Positions 45,590-53,005 of a stretch of DNA of 64,000 bases are shown here, one piece after another. Position 1 is the stretch's first letter; every line of letters begins with the position of its first letter. Under the pieces are notes generated by a model. It was not told the DNA's origin. It did no database searches and saw only the letters and a program-made list of their open reading frames with translations. This DNA is from Propionibacteriaceae bacterium AM104-82 (lineage in GTDB: Bacteria; Actinomycetota; Actinomycetes; Propionibacteriales; Propionibacteriaceae), in NCBI GenBank assembly GCA_027658995.1, contig JAQDQK010000017.1, positions 1 through 64,000 of the forward strand, in the 5' to 3' direction. The translations under genes were made by a program, and so were the position numbers.

Positions 45590-46470
45590 CGTTCGTCGAG
45601 CCAGGCGAAATGCACCAGACGGCGCGGCCGCGCACCGTTCGTGGAGCCACGCCGAATGTGCCAGACGGCGCGACCAGGGCACCGTTCGTCGCGCCTGTCG
45701 AGACGTCCGACACCACAGCGGCCACCACTCGGATCGACTCCCGGCAACGCACACCACGGCGCACCACCCGGCCCCTTCGACAAGCTCAGGGAACGACACC
45801 GAGCCACGCGAAATGCGCCAGACGGCGCGACCAGGGCTACGTTCGTCGAGCCTGTCGAGACGTCCGACACCACAGCGGCCACCACTCGGATCGACTCCAC
45901 CGACGCCACACTGCTGGCGAACCAACTGACCGTTCGTCGAGCATGTCGAGACGTCCGACACCCTGAACACTCGACTCGGCTCTCCCAACGCCAGACCACG
46001 GCGCACCAACCGGACCCTTCGACGAGCTCAGGGAACGACACCGAGCCAGGCGAAACGTGCCAGACGGCGCGACCAGGGCTACGTCCGTCGAGCCTGTCGA
46101 GACGTCCGATACCACAGCGACAGCCCCTCGGATCGACTCCTCAACGACACACCACCGCACACCAACCGGACCCTTCGACAAGCTCAGGGAACGACACCAA
46201 GCCAAGCGAAACGTGCCAGACATCGGGACCCGGGCACCGTTCGTCGAGCCTGTCGAGACGTCCGACACCACAGCGGCCACCACCCGGATCGACTCCCCGC
46301 AACGCACACCACGGCGCACCACCCGGACCCTTCGACAAGCTCAGGGAACGACACCATGCCACGCGAAACCGGCCAGACAGCGCGGCCAGGCCACCGTTCG
46401 TCGAGCCTGTCGAGACGTCCGACACCACGGCCAGACGGATCGATTCCTTCGGCACTCGCCTGCTCGATAG
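45590..46470. repeat. Repeat family A array 2, composite units with about 155-bp period
   Basis: There is no real gene in this gap. Forward cores near TTCGTCGAGCCTGTCGAGAC fall at about 45683, 45840, 45931, 46082, 46238 and 46395, mostly 151-157 bases apart. Opposed cores near TTCGACAAGCTCAGGGAACG fall at about 45776, 46019, 46171 and 46330. Between them lie conserved spacers: GTGCCAGACGGCGCGACCAG and CACCACAGCGGCCACCACTC. This is the longest array in the window. It separates the MFS gene from the ECF41-controlled operon. Confidence 0.85.
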
Positions 46471-46536
46471 ACGGAACCTTCGACGACCCAGGGAGCGGGA
46501 TCGAGCCGTCCCAGACGGCGCCAAAGTCCCGGCCGA

Positions 46537-46563
46537 TGTCACACTTCGCCCGGTCCGATCGTC
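46537..46563 (+). promoter_or_regulatory. ECF41-type promoter of the oxidoreductase-sigma operon
   Basis: TGTCACA (46537-46543), exactly 16 bases, then CGTC (46560-46563) equals the promoter motif I recall as published for ECF41 sigma factors. The expected transcription start falls at about 46571, at or next to the ATG at 46572, so the message would be leaderless. The operon encodes an ECF41 factor, which fits autoregulation. Confidence 0.8.
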
Positions 46564-46571
46564 ACATGGTC

Positions 46572-47651
46572 ATGAAGAAGGCATCCAAAGGCTCCACCAT
46601 CGTCATCGTCGGCGCCGGCTACGCGGGCGTCGCTGCGGCCAACCGGGCCGCGCGCACGCACACCGTCGTCCTCGTCAACGAGCGGCCGGACTTCGTCGAC
46701 CGGATCAGGCTGCACCAGCACCTCGCGACCGGCCGGGAGGTCCGCACCCCACTCACCGACATGGTGCGCCCGGGCGTGCGGGTCGTCGTCGCCCGGGTCG
46801 AGCGGATCGGCGACGGCGTCGTCACGCTCGCCGACGGATCGCGCCTCGACGCCAACCACGTGGTCGTGGCGACCGGCAGCGGCGTGGGCATCGGCAGCCT
46901 CCCCTGGGCTGAGGCCGCCCGCAGCGCGCTCGGCGCTCTTCCCCAGGGCGGCCGCGTCACGATCCTCGGCGGAGGCCTGACGGGCATCGAGACGGCCACC
47001 GAGATCGCAGAGGCACACCCCGGCCTGAGCGTCTCGCTCGTCGACCGGTCGAGGATCGGCAGGAACCTCAGCCCCGCGGGCGAGCGGCACCTGCGGGCAT
47101 CGCTCGGCAGGCTGGGAGTCGCGACCTACGAGGAAGGCCGGGTGCCATCCGACTCGGACCTGACCATCGACTGTTCGGGCCTGACGGTCGCCCCGCTCGC
47201 CGCCGCCAGCGGGCTGCCCGTCGACGATGTGGGCAGGCTCCGCGTCGACAGCGCGCTGCGGGTGCCAGGCACCTCGCGCGTGTGGGGAGTCGGCGACGCC
47301 GCCGTGGTGGACGGCGCGCCGCATCTGCGGATGTCGTGCGCGGCGGCGCAGGCGATGGTGCCGCACCTGGTCTCCGCGATCCGTGCCGTCGACGCGGGAA
47401 GGACCCCCGCGGCGCTGGACGTCGGCTTCGCGGCGCGGTGCATCTCGCTCGGTCGCCGCGACGGCCTCGTCCAACTCGTTCGCGCGGACGACTCCCCCAC
47501 GACCGCCATCACCGGCAGCATGGGAGCCGTGACGAAGGAACTGATCTGCCGCTACGCCTGGGGCTGCATGACGTGGCTCAGCCGACTGTTCGCGGCGCCG
47601 CGGGGGCCCCGGGCCACGACGCGGCGTGAGACGGAGGCGGCCCGTGGCTGA
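46572..47651 (+). CDS. FAD-dependent NAD(P)H oxidoreductase, ECF41-associated
   Basis: The 359-residue protein has an N-terminal FAD-binding GxGxxG (VIVGAGYAGVAAANRAA, residues 10-26) and VVVATGSGVGIGSLPW. A second dinucleotide motif is VTILGGGLTGIETATEIAE, and the C-terminal FAD motif is RVWGVGDAAVV. It resembles the NDH-2/FSP1-like pyridine nucleotide-disulfide reductase group without a redox-active CxxC. Oxidoreductases are one of the classes typically encoded beside ECF41 sigma genes. The ATG at 46572 fits a leaderless transcript from the ECF41 promoter; ATGs at 46566 and 46536 are in frame. Confidence 0.82.
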   Translation: MKKASKGSTIVIVGAGYAGVAAANRAARTHTVVLVNERPDFVDRIRLHQHLATGREVRTPLTDMVRPGVRVVVARVERIGDGVVTLADGSRLDANHVVVATGSGVGIGSLPWAEAARSALGALPQGGRVTILGGGLTGIETATEIAEAHPGLSVSLVDRSRIGRNLSPAGERHLRASLGRLGVATYEEGRVPSDSDLTIDCSGLTVAPLAAASGLPVDDVGRLRVDSALRVPGTSRVWGVGDAAVVDGAPHLRMSCAAAQAMVPHLVSAIRAVDAGRTPAALDVGFAARCISLGRRDGLVQLVRADDSPTTAITGSMGAVTKELICRYAWGCMTWLSRLFAAPRGPRATTRRETEAARG

Positions 47652-48501
47652 CGACGACGCCCGGCTCGCCGACTACCTGACCCATCGCGGCCTGGTCGTG
47701 CGCCTCGCCTATGACATCACAGGCACCTGGTCCGACGCCGAGGACGTGGCGCAACAGGTCTACGTGCGCTGGTGCGCCGTCGAGTCGCCGGTGCGCAACC
47801 CGCGCGCCTACCTGGCGCGGATGGCGACCCACCAGGCGCTCGACGTGGTGGCCGCGCGCGAGCGCGTCGGCTACGTCGGCGAGTTCCTGCCGGAACCGCT
47901 CGTCGACGGGGCCGATGCCGACCTGCTCACCGCCCACGAGGTGGAAATCGCCCTGATGGTGGTGCTCGGTTCCCTCAGCCCCCTCGAGCGGGCGGTGTTC
48001 GTGCTGCACGACGTGTTCGGGTTCACTCATCCCGAGATCGCGACCATGCTCGACCGCACCCCCGCGGCGGTACGGCAACTCAACCATCGCGCAAGGTCGC
48101 ATGTGCAGTCGCGGCGCCCCTACAAGGAGGTGGACGAGGCGGCGCTCGGCACGCTGGTCGGCACGTTCCTCGCGGCGGCGAAGGCGGGCGACGTTGACGG
48201 CCTCGTCGCGCTGCTTGCCGAGGACGCCACGCTGGTCAGTGATGGGGGCGGCAAGATCAACGCGGCGATCAGGCCGGTCGTCTCGGCGGAGAAGGTCGCC
48301 CGGTTCCTGGTCGGCGTCGCCTCGCTGCTCGACCCCGCGGGCAGCGTCGAGATCGTGCCAGCCAACGGTCGCCCGGCCCTTCTCTTCCGACGCGGCGACG
48401 GCTCGGTCGACTCGGTGCTGTGGGTCCTGGTCGGCGACGACGGACGCGCCGCCGACCTTTACCTGGTGCGCAACCCAGACAAGCTGTCCCATCTGGAGTG
48501 A
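47644..48501 (+). CDS. ECF41-group sigma factor with fused SnoaL-like C-terminal domain
   Basis: The 285-residue protein has sigma-2 (VVRLAYDITGTWSDAEDVAQQVYVRW) and sigma-4 (LSPLERAVFVLHDVFGFTHPEIATML, then a helix-turn-helix). A SnoaL/NTF2-like domain covers about residues 165-285. The three group signatures are present: FLPEP (usually WLPEP) in the linker, DGGGK (near 201), and NPDKL near the C-terminus. The C-terminal domain is known to tune sigma activity in place of an anti-sigma factor. The GTG start overlaps the oxidoreductase stop by eight bases. Confidence 0.93.
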   Translation: MADDDARLADYLTHRGLVVRLAYDITGTWSDAEDVAQQVYVRWCAVESPVRNPRAYLARMATHQALDVVAARERVGYVGEFLPEPLVDGADADLLTAHEVEIALMVVLGSLSPLERAVFVLHDVFGFTHPEIATMLDRTPAAVRQLNHRARSHVQSRRPYKEVDEAALGTLVGTFLAAAKAGDVDGLVALLAEDATLVSDGGGKINAAIRPVVSAEKVARFLVGVASLLDPAGSVEIVPANGRPALLFRRGDGSVDSVLWVLVGDDGRAADLYLVRNPDKLSHLE

Positions 48502-48520
48502 CTCACGGGCGCCTACCGCT

Positions 48521-48577
48521 CGCCGGTTCCGGCGAAGACGCGACCGCACTACTACGCTGCGTAGCAGTACCGGTCGC
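48521..48577 (+). terminator. Paired hairpins after the ECF41 gene
   Basis: CGCCGG-TT-CCGGCG (48521-48534) is followed by GCGACCG (48540-48546) pairing with CGGTCGC (48571-48577) around an inner TACGC-T-GCGTA stem (48553-48563). Their place 20 bases past the sigma gene stop suggests transcript termination. No T run is present. Confidence 0.5.
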
Positions 48578-48619
48578 GGCATCGAGGCTGCGACACGTCG
48601 GCGTCTCGGTGGAGGTCAG

Positions 48620-49090
48620 ATGAGGGCGATCGTGGGTCTCGCGGCGGCAGGCATCCTGGCGCTCGGCGCGTGCGCACCGGGTCCCGGTGATCGGCCACAG
48701 GAGAGCGACTCCCCTCCCGGATCGACGCCCGCTGTGGCACCCACGCCCCAGCCGACCGGGGCCGCGACGGCGCCGGACGAGACGGCACGGTCGCGGGCAG
48801 AGACGTTCCTGGCTTGGCGCGTCGAGCAGTTGGGCGCGGAGACACACTACGTGCGGTGGGACGAACCCGTCCTGCCGAGCTACGAGTTCGCGGCGTCGAC
48901 GCCGCGCCTCAAGGTCGTCGCGAGTTGCTTCGCCGAGGATTCCGGACAGCTCGTCTCGGTCACCCTCTCGCAGGGCGGCAACCAGTTGACCCGGCTCCGC
49001 CTCGGCTGCGACCCGACCGGGGAGAGAGCGGGAGAGATCGAGCCCTACGTCCGAAACCACAAGCCCAGCCACTGCGACCGGGTCCCCTAG
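48620..49090 (+). CDS. Small putative lipoprotein with repeat-derived C-terminus
   Basis: The 156-residue protein has a lipoprotein signal (MRAIVGLAAAGILALGACAPG, lipobox LGAC), a Pro/Thr/Ala linker and a small domain (AETFLAWRVEQLGAETHYVRWDEP, LKVVASCFAEDSGQLVSVTLSQGG). GGAGG six bases before the ATG supports the start. The last dozen or so codons (YVRNHKPSHCDRVP) lie in a stretch repeated almost exactly at 49205-49252 in the adjoining array, so the original C-terminus was probably replaced by a repeat. Function is unknown. Confidence 0.6.
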   Translation: MRAIVGLAAAGILALGACAPGPGDRPQESDSPPGSTPAVAPTPQPTGAATAPDETARSRAETFLAWRVEQLGAETHYVRWDEPVLPSYEFAASTPRLKVVASCFAEDSGQLVSVTLSQGGNQLTRLRLGCDPTGERAGEIEPYVRNHKPSHCDRVP

Positions 49091-49335
49091 CGCCACACCA
49101 CTGTGCACCAACCGGACCCTTCGACAAGCTCAGGGAACGGTGTCGGACCCTTCAACAAGCCCAGGGAACAGCAGCGAAACGTCGCACCGCTCGTCGAGCC
49201 TGTCGAGACGTCCGAAACCACAAGCCCAGCCACTGCGACCGGGTCCCCTAGCGCCACACCACTGTCCGCCAACCGGACCCTTCGACAAGCTCAGGGAGCG
49301 GTGCTCGGCCCCTTCGACAAGCTCAGGAACGAGCC
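49051..49335. repeat. Repeat family A array 3
   Basis: Core CCTTCGACAAGCTCAGGGAA-type units lie at about 49118, 49149 (degenerate), 49278 and 49310. One opposed GTCGAGCCTGTCGAGACG unit lies at 49192-49209. A segment starting GTCCGAAACCACAAGCCCAG at 49050 recurs at 49210 and runs through the lipoprotein stop codon into CGCCACACCACTGT. The array lies between the lipoprotein gene and the convergent gene at 49363. Confidence 0.8.
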
Positions 49336-49362
49336 GTGGACACGCCCACCTCAGCCCGATCC

Positions 49363-50388
49363 TCACTTGACGCTGCACTCGACGGCGCCGTCGGCGTGGA
49401 CCGTGCAGGTCTTCCGCTCCGCCGTTCGCTGGATCTCGGCGGGGATCTCGTCGACCAGGGCTCGGGTGATCAGCAAGTCGCTGGCGACCTGGCCGTCGGC
49501 GTCGATCGTCCGCTCGCCCACGACCTGGCCGCCGTCGGGGTCGATGCTCAACTGCGAGACCTCGACGGCGTCCTCGATCCCGATCACGACGACCTGACGG
49601 CCGTCGATCGACGGCTCGTCGAGGACCGTCACACCGTCGACGGTGCGGAGCACCTCGAAGAGCGCGGCGCGGAGGTCCGCAGGGACGATGCCCGAGCGCA
49701 GCACGTCGGCGACGTAGACGAAGGCCTCTGCATCGCTGCCGCGACCTCGCCCCGCGGAGTCGCGGTACAGGCGCTCCCTGAGTTGGTCGACGTCCCTCGG
49801 CAACGACGCCAGGAAGGCCGGGCTCGGAACCTGCCACGACTCCGAGCGGTATTCGTTCGAGGAAAGGTCGGTTGTCCATGGCGCGGTTTCGGGCGAGATC
49901 TCTGCGAGTTGCCTGCAGGGTTCAGGGACGCCGGGGCCCGTGTCGAACACGCTTGCGTCGACGTACCAGTCGGGCTGCGACCCGTCGACCGAGACGTACT
50001 CGGTCCTCACCTGCGAGGCGGCGCAATCGACCGATACCGCCTCCAGTTGCCCCGGCTCCTGGAAGCTGATGCCGGCGCGGGTGTGGCCCGTGCTCGTGAT
50101 CTCCCAGTACTGGCCGGGCCTCGTTGCCGGATCGGCCGCGTTGATGGCCGCCCTGGACAGCGCCTCGTCGGCGCGGGCGGTGGCCCCCGAGCCTCCCAGG
50201 CTGCCCGCACCGATCCCGACGACCAGCAGGGTGGCCGCCGCGACGGCCCCGATCCGCCAGCCTCGACGCTCGGGGATCTTCTGCTCGGCGGTCGCGCCGG
50301 TCAGGATGGCGCGACGCTCGGCATCGGTGAAGTCGGGGGTCTCCGCGGCCGGGTCTGCGGCGCGCAGCAGCGTGTCGATGTGGGTCAT
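49363..50388 (-). CDS. CU044_5270-type membrane protein, partner of adjacent sigma factor
   Basis: The 341-residue protein has a short cytoplasmic N-terminus (MTHIDTLLRAADPAAETPDF, resembling anti-sigma leaders), a single helix (WRIGAVAAATLLVVGIGAGSLG, about residues 44-65) and a large exported domain. YWEITSTGHTRAG, LPRDVDQLRERLYRD, and VDGVTVLDEPSIDGRQVVVIGIE match the CU044_5270 family, which is often encoded next to sigma factors. It may act as membrane-bound regulator or sensor. Its ATG overlaps the sigma gene stop (ATGA). Confidence 0.75.
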   Translation of the reverse strand: MTHIDTLLRAADPAAETPDFTDAERRAILTGATAEQKIPERRGWRIGAVAAATLLVVGIGAGSLGGSGATARADEALSRAAINAADPATRPGQYWEITSTGHTRAGISFQEPGQLEAVSVDCAASQVRTEYVSVDGSQPDWYVDASVFDTGPGVPEPCRQLAEISPETAPWTTDLSSNEYRSESWQVPSPAFLASLPRDVDQLRERLYRDSAGRGRGSDAEAFVYVADVLRSGIVPADLRAALFEVLRTVDGVTVLDEPSIDGRQVVVIGIEDAVEVSQLSIDPDGGQVVGERTIDADGQVASDLLITRALVDEIPAEIQRTAERKTCTVHADGAVECSVK

Positions 50389-50921
50389 GACGGTTCTCCT
50401 TGGGTGTGGACGACCAGCGCGAGGCGCGGCGCGGCGGGCTCGTCGAGGAGCCGCTGCGCGCGCTGCCGTGCGCGCATCAATCGGGTACGGGCGGCCGAGT
50501 CGCGCAGGTCGAGGACCACTGCGATCTCGGCGGGGGTCAGCCCCTCCCACGCGGTGAGCCGGAGGATCTCGGCGTCGAGGGCGGGCAACTGGGCGAGCAC
50601 GCTCTCGGCGAGCGCGAGGCTCGACTGGTCTGCCCCTGGGGTTGCGGTGTCGGTCAGGGAGTGCGCGACGGCGTCGCGCAGGTTCAAGCGCCGCGCGAGC
50701 GAGCGGCGCTCGTGGAGGATCACGTGTCGGGCCGTGCGCAGCAGCCACGGCAGCGCCGGCTCCGGGACGTCGCGACGTCGACGCCAGGCGGCGGCGAAGG
50801 TCTCCGCCACGACGTCATCGGCCGAGTCGGGACCAACCCGTCGGACGGCGTAGGCCCGCACGGAGGTGGCGTGCAGGTCGAACAGCGCCTCGAGCCAGTC
50901 GTGGTCCTGTTGGTCTCTCAT
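50385..50921 (-). CDS. Sigma-70 family (ECF) RNA polymerase sigma factor
   Basis: The 178-residue protein has sigma-2 (WLEALFDLHATSVRAYAVRRVGPDSADDVVAETFAAAWRR, residues 9-48) and sigma-4 (LPALDAEILRLTAWEGLTPAEIAVVLDLRDSAARTRLMRARQR, about 113-155). It should direct a small regulon and is translationally coupled to the CU044_5270-type gene. No clear autoregulated promoter motif was identified upstream. Confidence 0.9.
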   Translation of the reverse strand: MRDQQDHDWLEALFDLHATSVRAYAVRRVGPDSADDVVAETFAAAWRRRRDVPEPALPWLLRTARHVILHERRSLARRLNLRDAVAHSLTDTATPGADQSSLALAESVLAQLPALDAEILRLTAWEGLTPAEIAVVLDLRDSAARTRLMRARQRAQRLLDEPAAPRLALVVHTQGEPS

Positions 50922-50979
50922 GCCCCTTAGTTCCCGGCCGAGCGCCCCGCGTCACGGGTGCGCGGCAAGGTCGCCCAAC

Positions 50980-51396
50980 TCAGTCCTGGGGGATGGTCCC
51001 GTCGAGGGTCCATGCGAGGAACTCCTTCAGGTCACCGGTCTCCCCGTCGCGACCTCCCCTGCCGATCACCAGCGGGGCGAGCGTCGGCTGGAGCTTGACG
51101 CCGCGGAGCCGCTCCTTCCAGCCGCCGGGCACGACGAGCGTGTAGTAGTTGCCGTCGGTGTCGATCGCGACCGAGTGGTTGGTCCGCAGGTACCAGCCGA
51201 CCTTGTCCGTCTTGACGAGGTGGCCGTCCAGGGTGCGCGCCTTGAGCGCCCTCGGGGCGAGCCCAGCGGCGTCGGCATCCAGGATGAACTGGTCGATCAG
51301 CACCTTTGCCCTGACGGCCTCGGCGCGCGCCGCGCCCTCGTTGAGCTCGTGCCGCTTGCGGGCGGCCTTCTGCCGCTCCGAGAGTTCGTCAGCCAT
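50980..51396 (-). CDS. Conserved hypothetical protein
   Basis: The 138-residue cytoplasmic protein starts with a charged helix (ELSERQKAARKRHELNEGAARAEAVRAKVLIDQFI). A compact beta region follows: GLAPRALKARTLDGHLVKTDKVGWYLRTNHSVAIDTDGNYYTLVVPGG. No family was recognised. The ATG at 51396 is favoured because the longer frame adds a low-complexity leader. It diverges from the membrane protein gene at 51487. Confidence 0.6.
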   Translation of the reverse strand: MADELSERQKAARKRHELNEGAARAEAVRAKVLIDQFILDADAAGLAPRALKARTLDGHLVKTDKVGWYLRTNHSVAIDTDGNYYTLVVPGGWKERLRGVKLQPTLAPLVIGRGGRDGETGDLKEFLAWTLDGTIPQD

Positions 51397-51486
51397 GCCG
51401 ATCAGCCTAACCGGAGTGGGCGCGCCAACCGGCAAGGGGTCGCGGTGCCCCGGGGCGCGGACTCACCCACGGTTACAGTAACCGCC

Positions 51487-52995
51487 ATGAATGACCACGG
51501 CCCGACCTACGACCGGGCTGGTCAGAGCTCCCCCAATGCCGAGGCCGTCGGCTTCACCTCCCCGACCCAGGCGGCCGATGCCGCCAACGGGGGCGACGTC
51601 CCGACGCTTGGCGCCGGGCCGCGCTTCGTCCGGGTCCCGGCCTCGGGCCCGACCGCAGCAGCGCTCGTGGTTGAGCAGGTGCTGATCGCCCTGATCGGAG
51701 GCTCGCTCCTGACGGGTCTGGCCGGGCTGGGCGTGATGCTCGCGCTCGACGAGGACGCGATCGTGCTGCCCGCCTCCTGGAACCAACTCGATTCCTTCGC
51801 GCGCAAACTGCTGCCCTTCGCACTGCTGTCGGGGATGGCCCTTCCGCTCCCCTGGATGCTCGCGCGGGTCGTGCGAGGCCTGCTGACCTCCAGGGACGTG
51901 AGACGGTTCTGCGCGACATCCGGAGACGCCGTCCCGATCGAAGAGCAGCGAAAGAGCAGGGAGGCGGTCCGCGACATCCTCACCACGACGGGGTACGTGA
52001 CGGCCGTCACGGGCGGAGTGCTGCTCGTCTGCTGCCTCGGCGTGACCCTGACGGCCCTCGGCGACGAGGACATGCTCGGCATCGGGCTCATAGCGTCCGC
52101 CATCTCGGGAGCCCTGCTGTTCGTGGGCGTCTGGCTCGTTCGGCACCCGATCGCCGTCGGAAACCCTGAGGACCACGTGCCGGGCGGTGACCTCGCCACC
52201 GTCGCGCGTGCCGAGGAGGCGACCGCCCGGACCATCGAGGCACAGCTCGCAGCGCGCGCCTCGGAGCCACCCAAGACCCTCCCGGGGCGCTGGCCGTGGC
52301 TCGACACCGCGGCGCGCGTGGCGTGGCGGCTCGGTGGGGTCGCCACCGGCCTGGCGCTCCTGATCCTGGTGGGCGCCACGCTCCTCCGCAAGCCGTGTCA
52401 GGGGTGCGACGAGCGCTACTTCGGCCAGGAGGTCGAGTCCCTGCTGGGGGCAGGCCTCCTCATCGCCTCGATCTTCACGATCGCGGCGGTGGTACTGCTC
52501 ACGCTCGCCCCACTGGGTGAGGTGGTCTCACAGCTTGGCACCGAGCGACTCGTGCGTCGGCAGGCCGGCCTTCCCGGCGTTGGTGCGCTGCGGCCGTCCG
52601 ACAGCGCGGCCGAACAACTGCTGCGGCTGCCCTCGCCCCTGAAGAGCCTCGGCATCATCCTCGGCATGTGGGCCGCCGCGTTCGGTTGGTTCTGGCTCTC
52701 GGCCTCGCTTGAGGCCGCAGAGGGGCATCCGCCGTTCGCCGGTCGTGCCTGGCTGTGGGCGCTGGTGGCGTGCCTTGTGTTGCTGACGTCGTCGGCGGTC
52801 ATCCTCCGCGTGGCGCTGCGCGAGTCCGAGGCGACCGCCCATGTGGTGCGGGCCACCTGGCCCGTCGTCGACCCTCCGCCCGCGGATCCCGCGACCATCG
52901 CCGACGACACGACGGGTCAGGATGCGGCGACGACACTGGACGCCGCGACGGCCACGGACGCTGCGGCCGACTCCGATCCGTCGGCGTCTCGCTAG
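51487..52995 (+). CDS. Polytopic membrane protein, tandem paralog 1
   Basis: The 502-residue protein has about eight helices after a disordered head. Landmarks shared with the next gene are GPRFVRVPAS before helix 1, LPASWNQLDSFARKLLPF, DVRRFCATSGDAVP, a cytoplasmic stretch ending EPPKTLPGRWPWLD, a KPCQGCDERYF loop with a CxxC pair, TERLVRRQAGLPGVGALRPSD, and LGIILGMWAAAFGWFWLSASLEAAEGHPPF. The C-terminal tail is rich in Ala, Thr and Asp. No family or function was recognised. The ATG at 51487 precedes the shared region. Confidence 0.7.
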   Translation: MNDHGPTYDRAGQSSPNAEAVGFTSPTQAADAANGGDVPTLGAGPRFVRVPASGPTAAALVVEQVLIALIGGSLLTGLAGLGVMLALDEDAIVLPASWNQLDSFARKLLPFALLSGMALPLPWMLARVVRGLLTSRDVRRFCATSGDAVPIEEQRKSREAVRDILTTTGYVTAVTGGVLLVCCLGVTLTALGDEDMLGIGLIASAISGALLFVGVWLVRHPIAVGNPEDHVPGGDLATVARAEEATARTIEAQLAARASEPPKTLPGRWPWLDTAARVAWRLGGVATGLALLILVGATLLRKPCQGCDERYFGQEVESLLGAGLLIASIFTIAAVVLLTLAPLGEVVSQLGTERLVRRQAGLPGVGALRPSDSAAEQLLRLPSPLKSLGIILGMWAAAFGWFWLSASLEAAEGHPPFAGRAWLWALVACLVLLTSSAVILRVALRESEATAHVVRATWPVVDPPPADPATIADDTTGQDAATTLDAATATDAAADSDPSASR

Positions 52996-53005
52996 GATCG
53001 CGGCC

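Noticed and set aside
45590..46470. CRISPR array
   Set aside because: Repeats are imperfect, occur in both orientations, have non-unique spacers and no cas genes are present.
45641..46912. Open frames across the family A array (proteins rich in FDKLRE and RACRDV repeats)
   Set aside because: They arise from the repeats themselves, occur in several frames and run into real genes out of frame.
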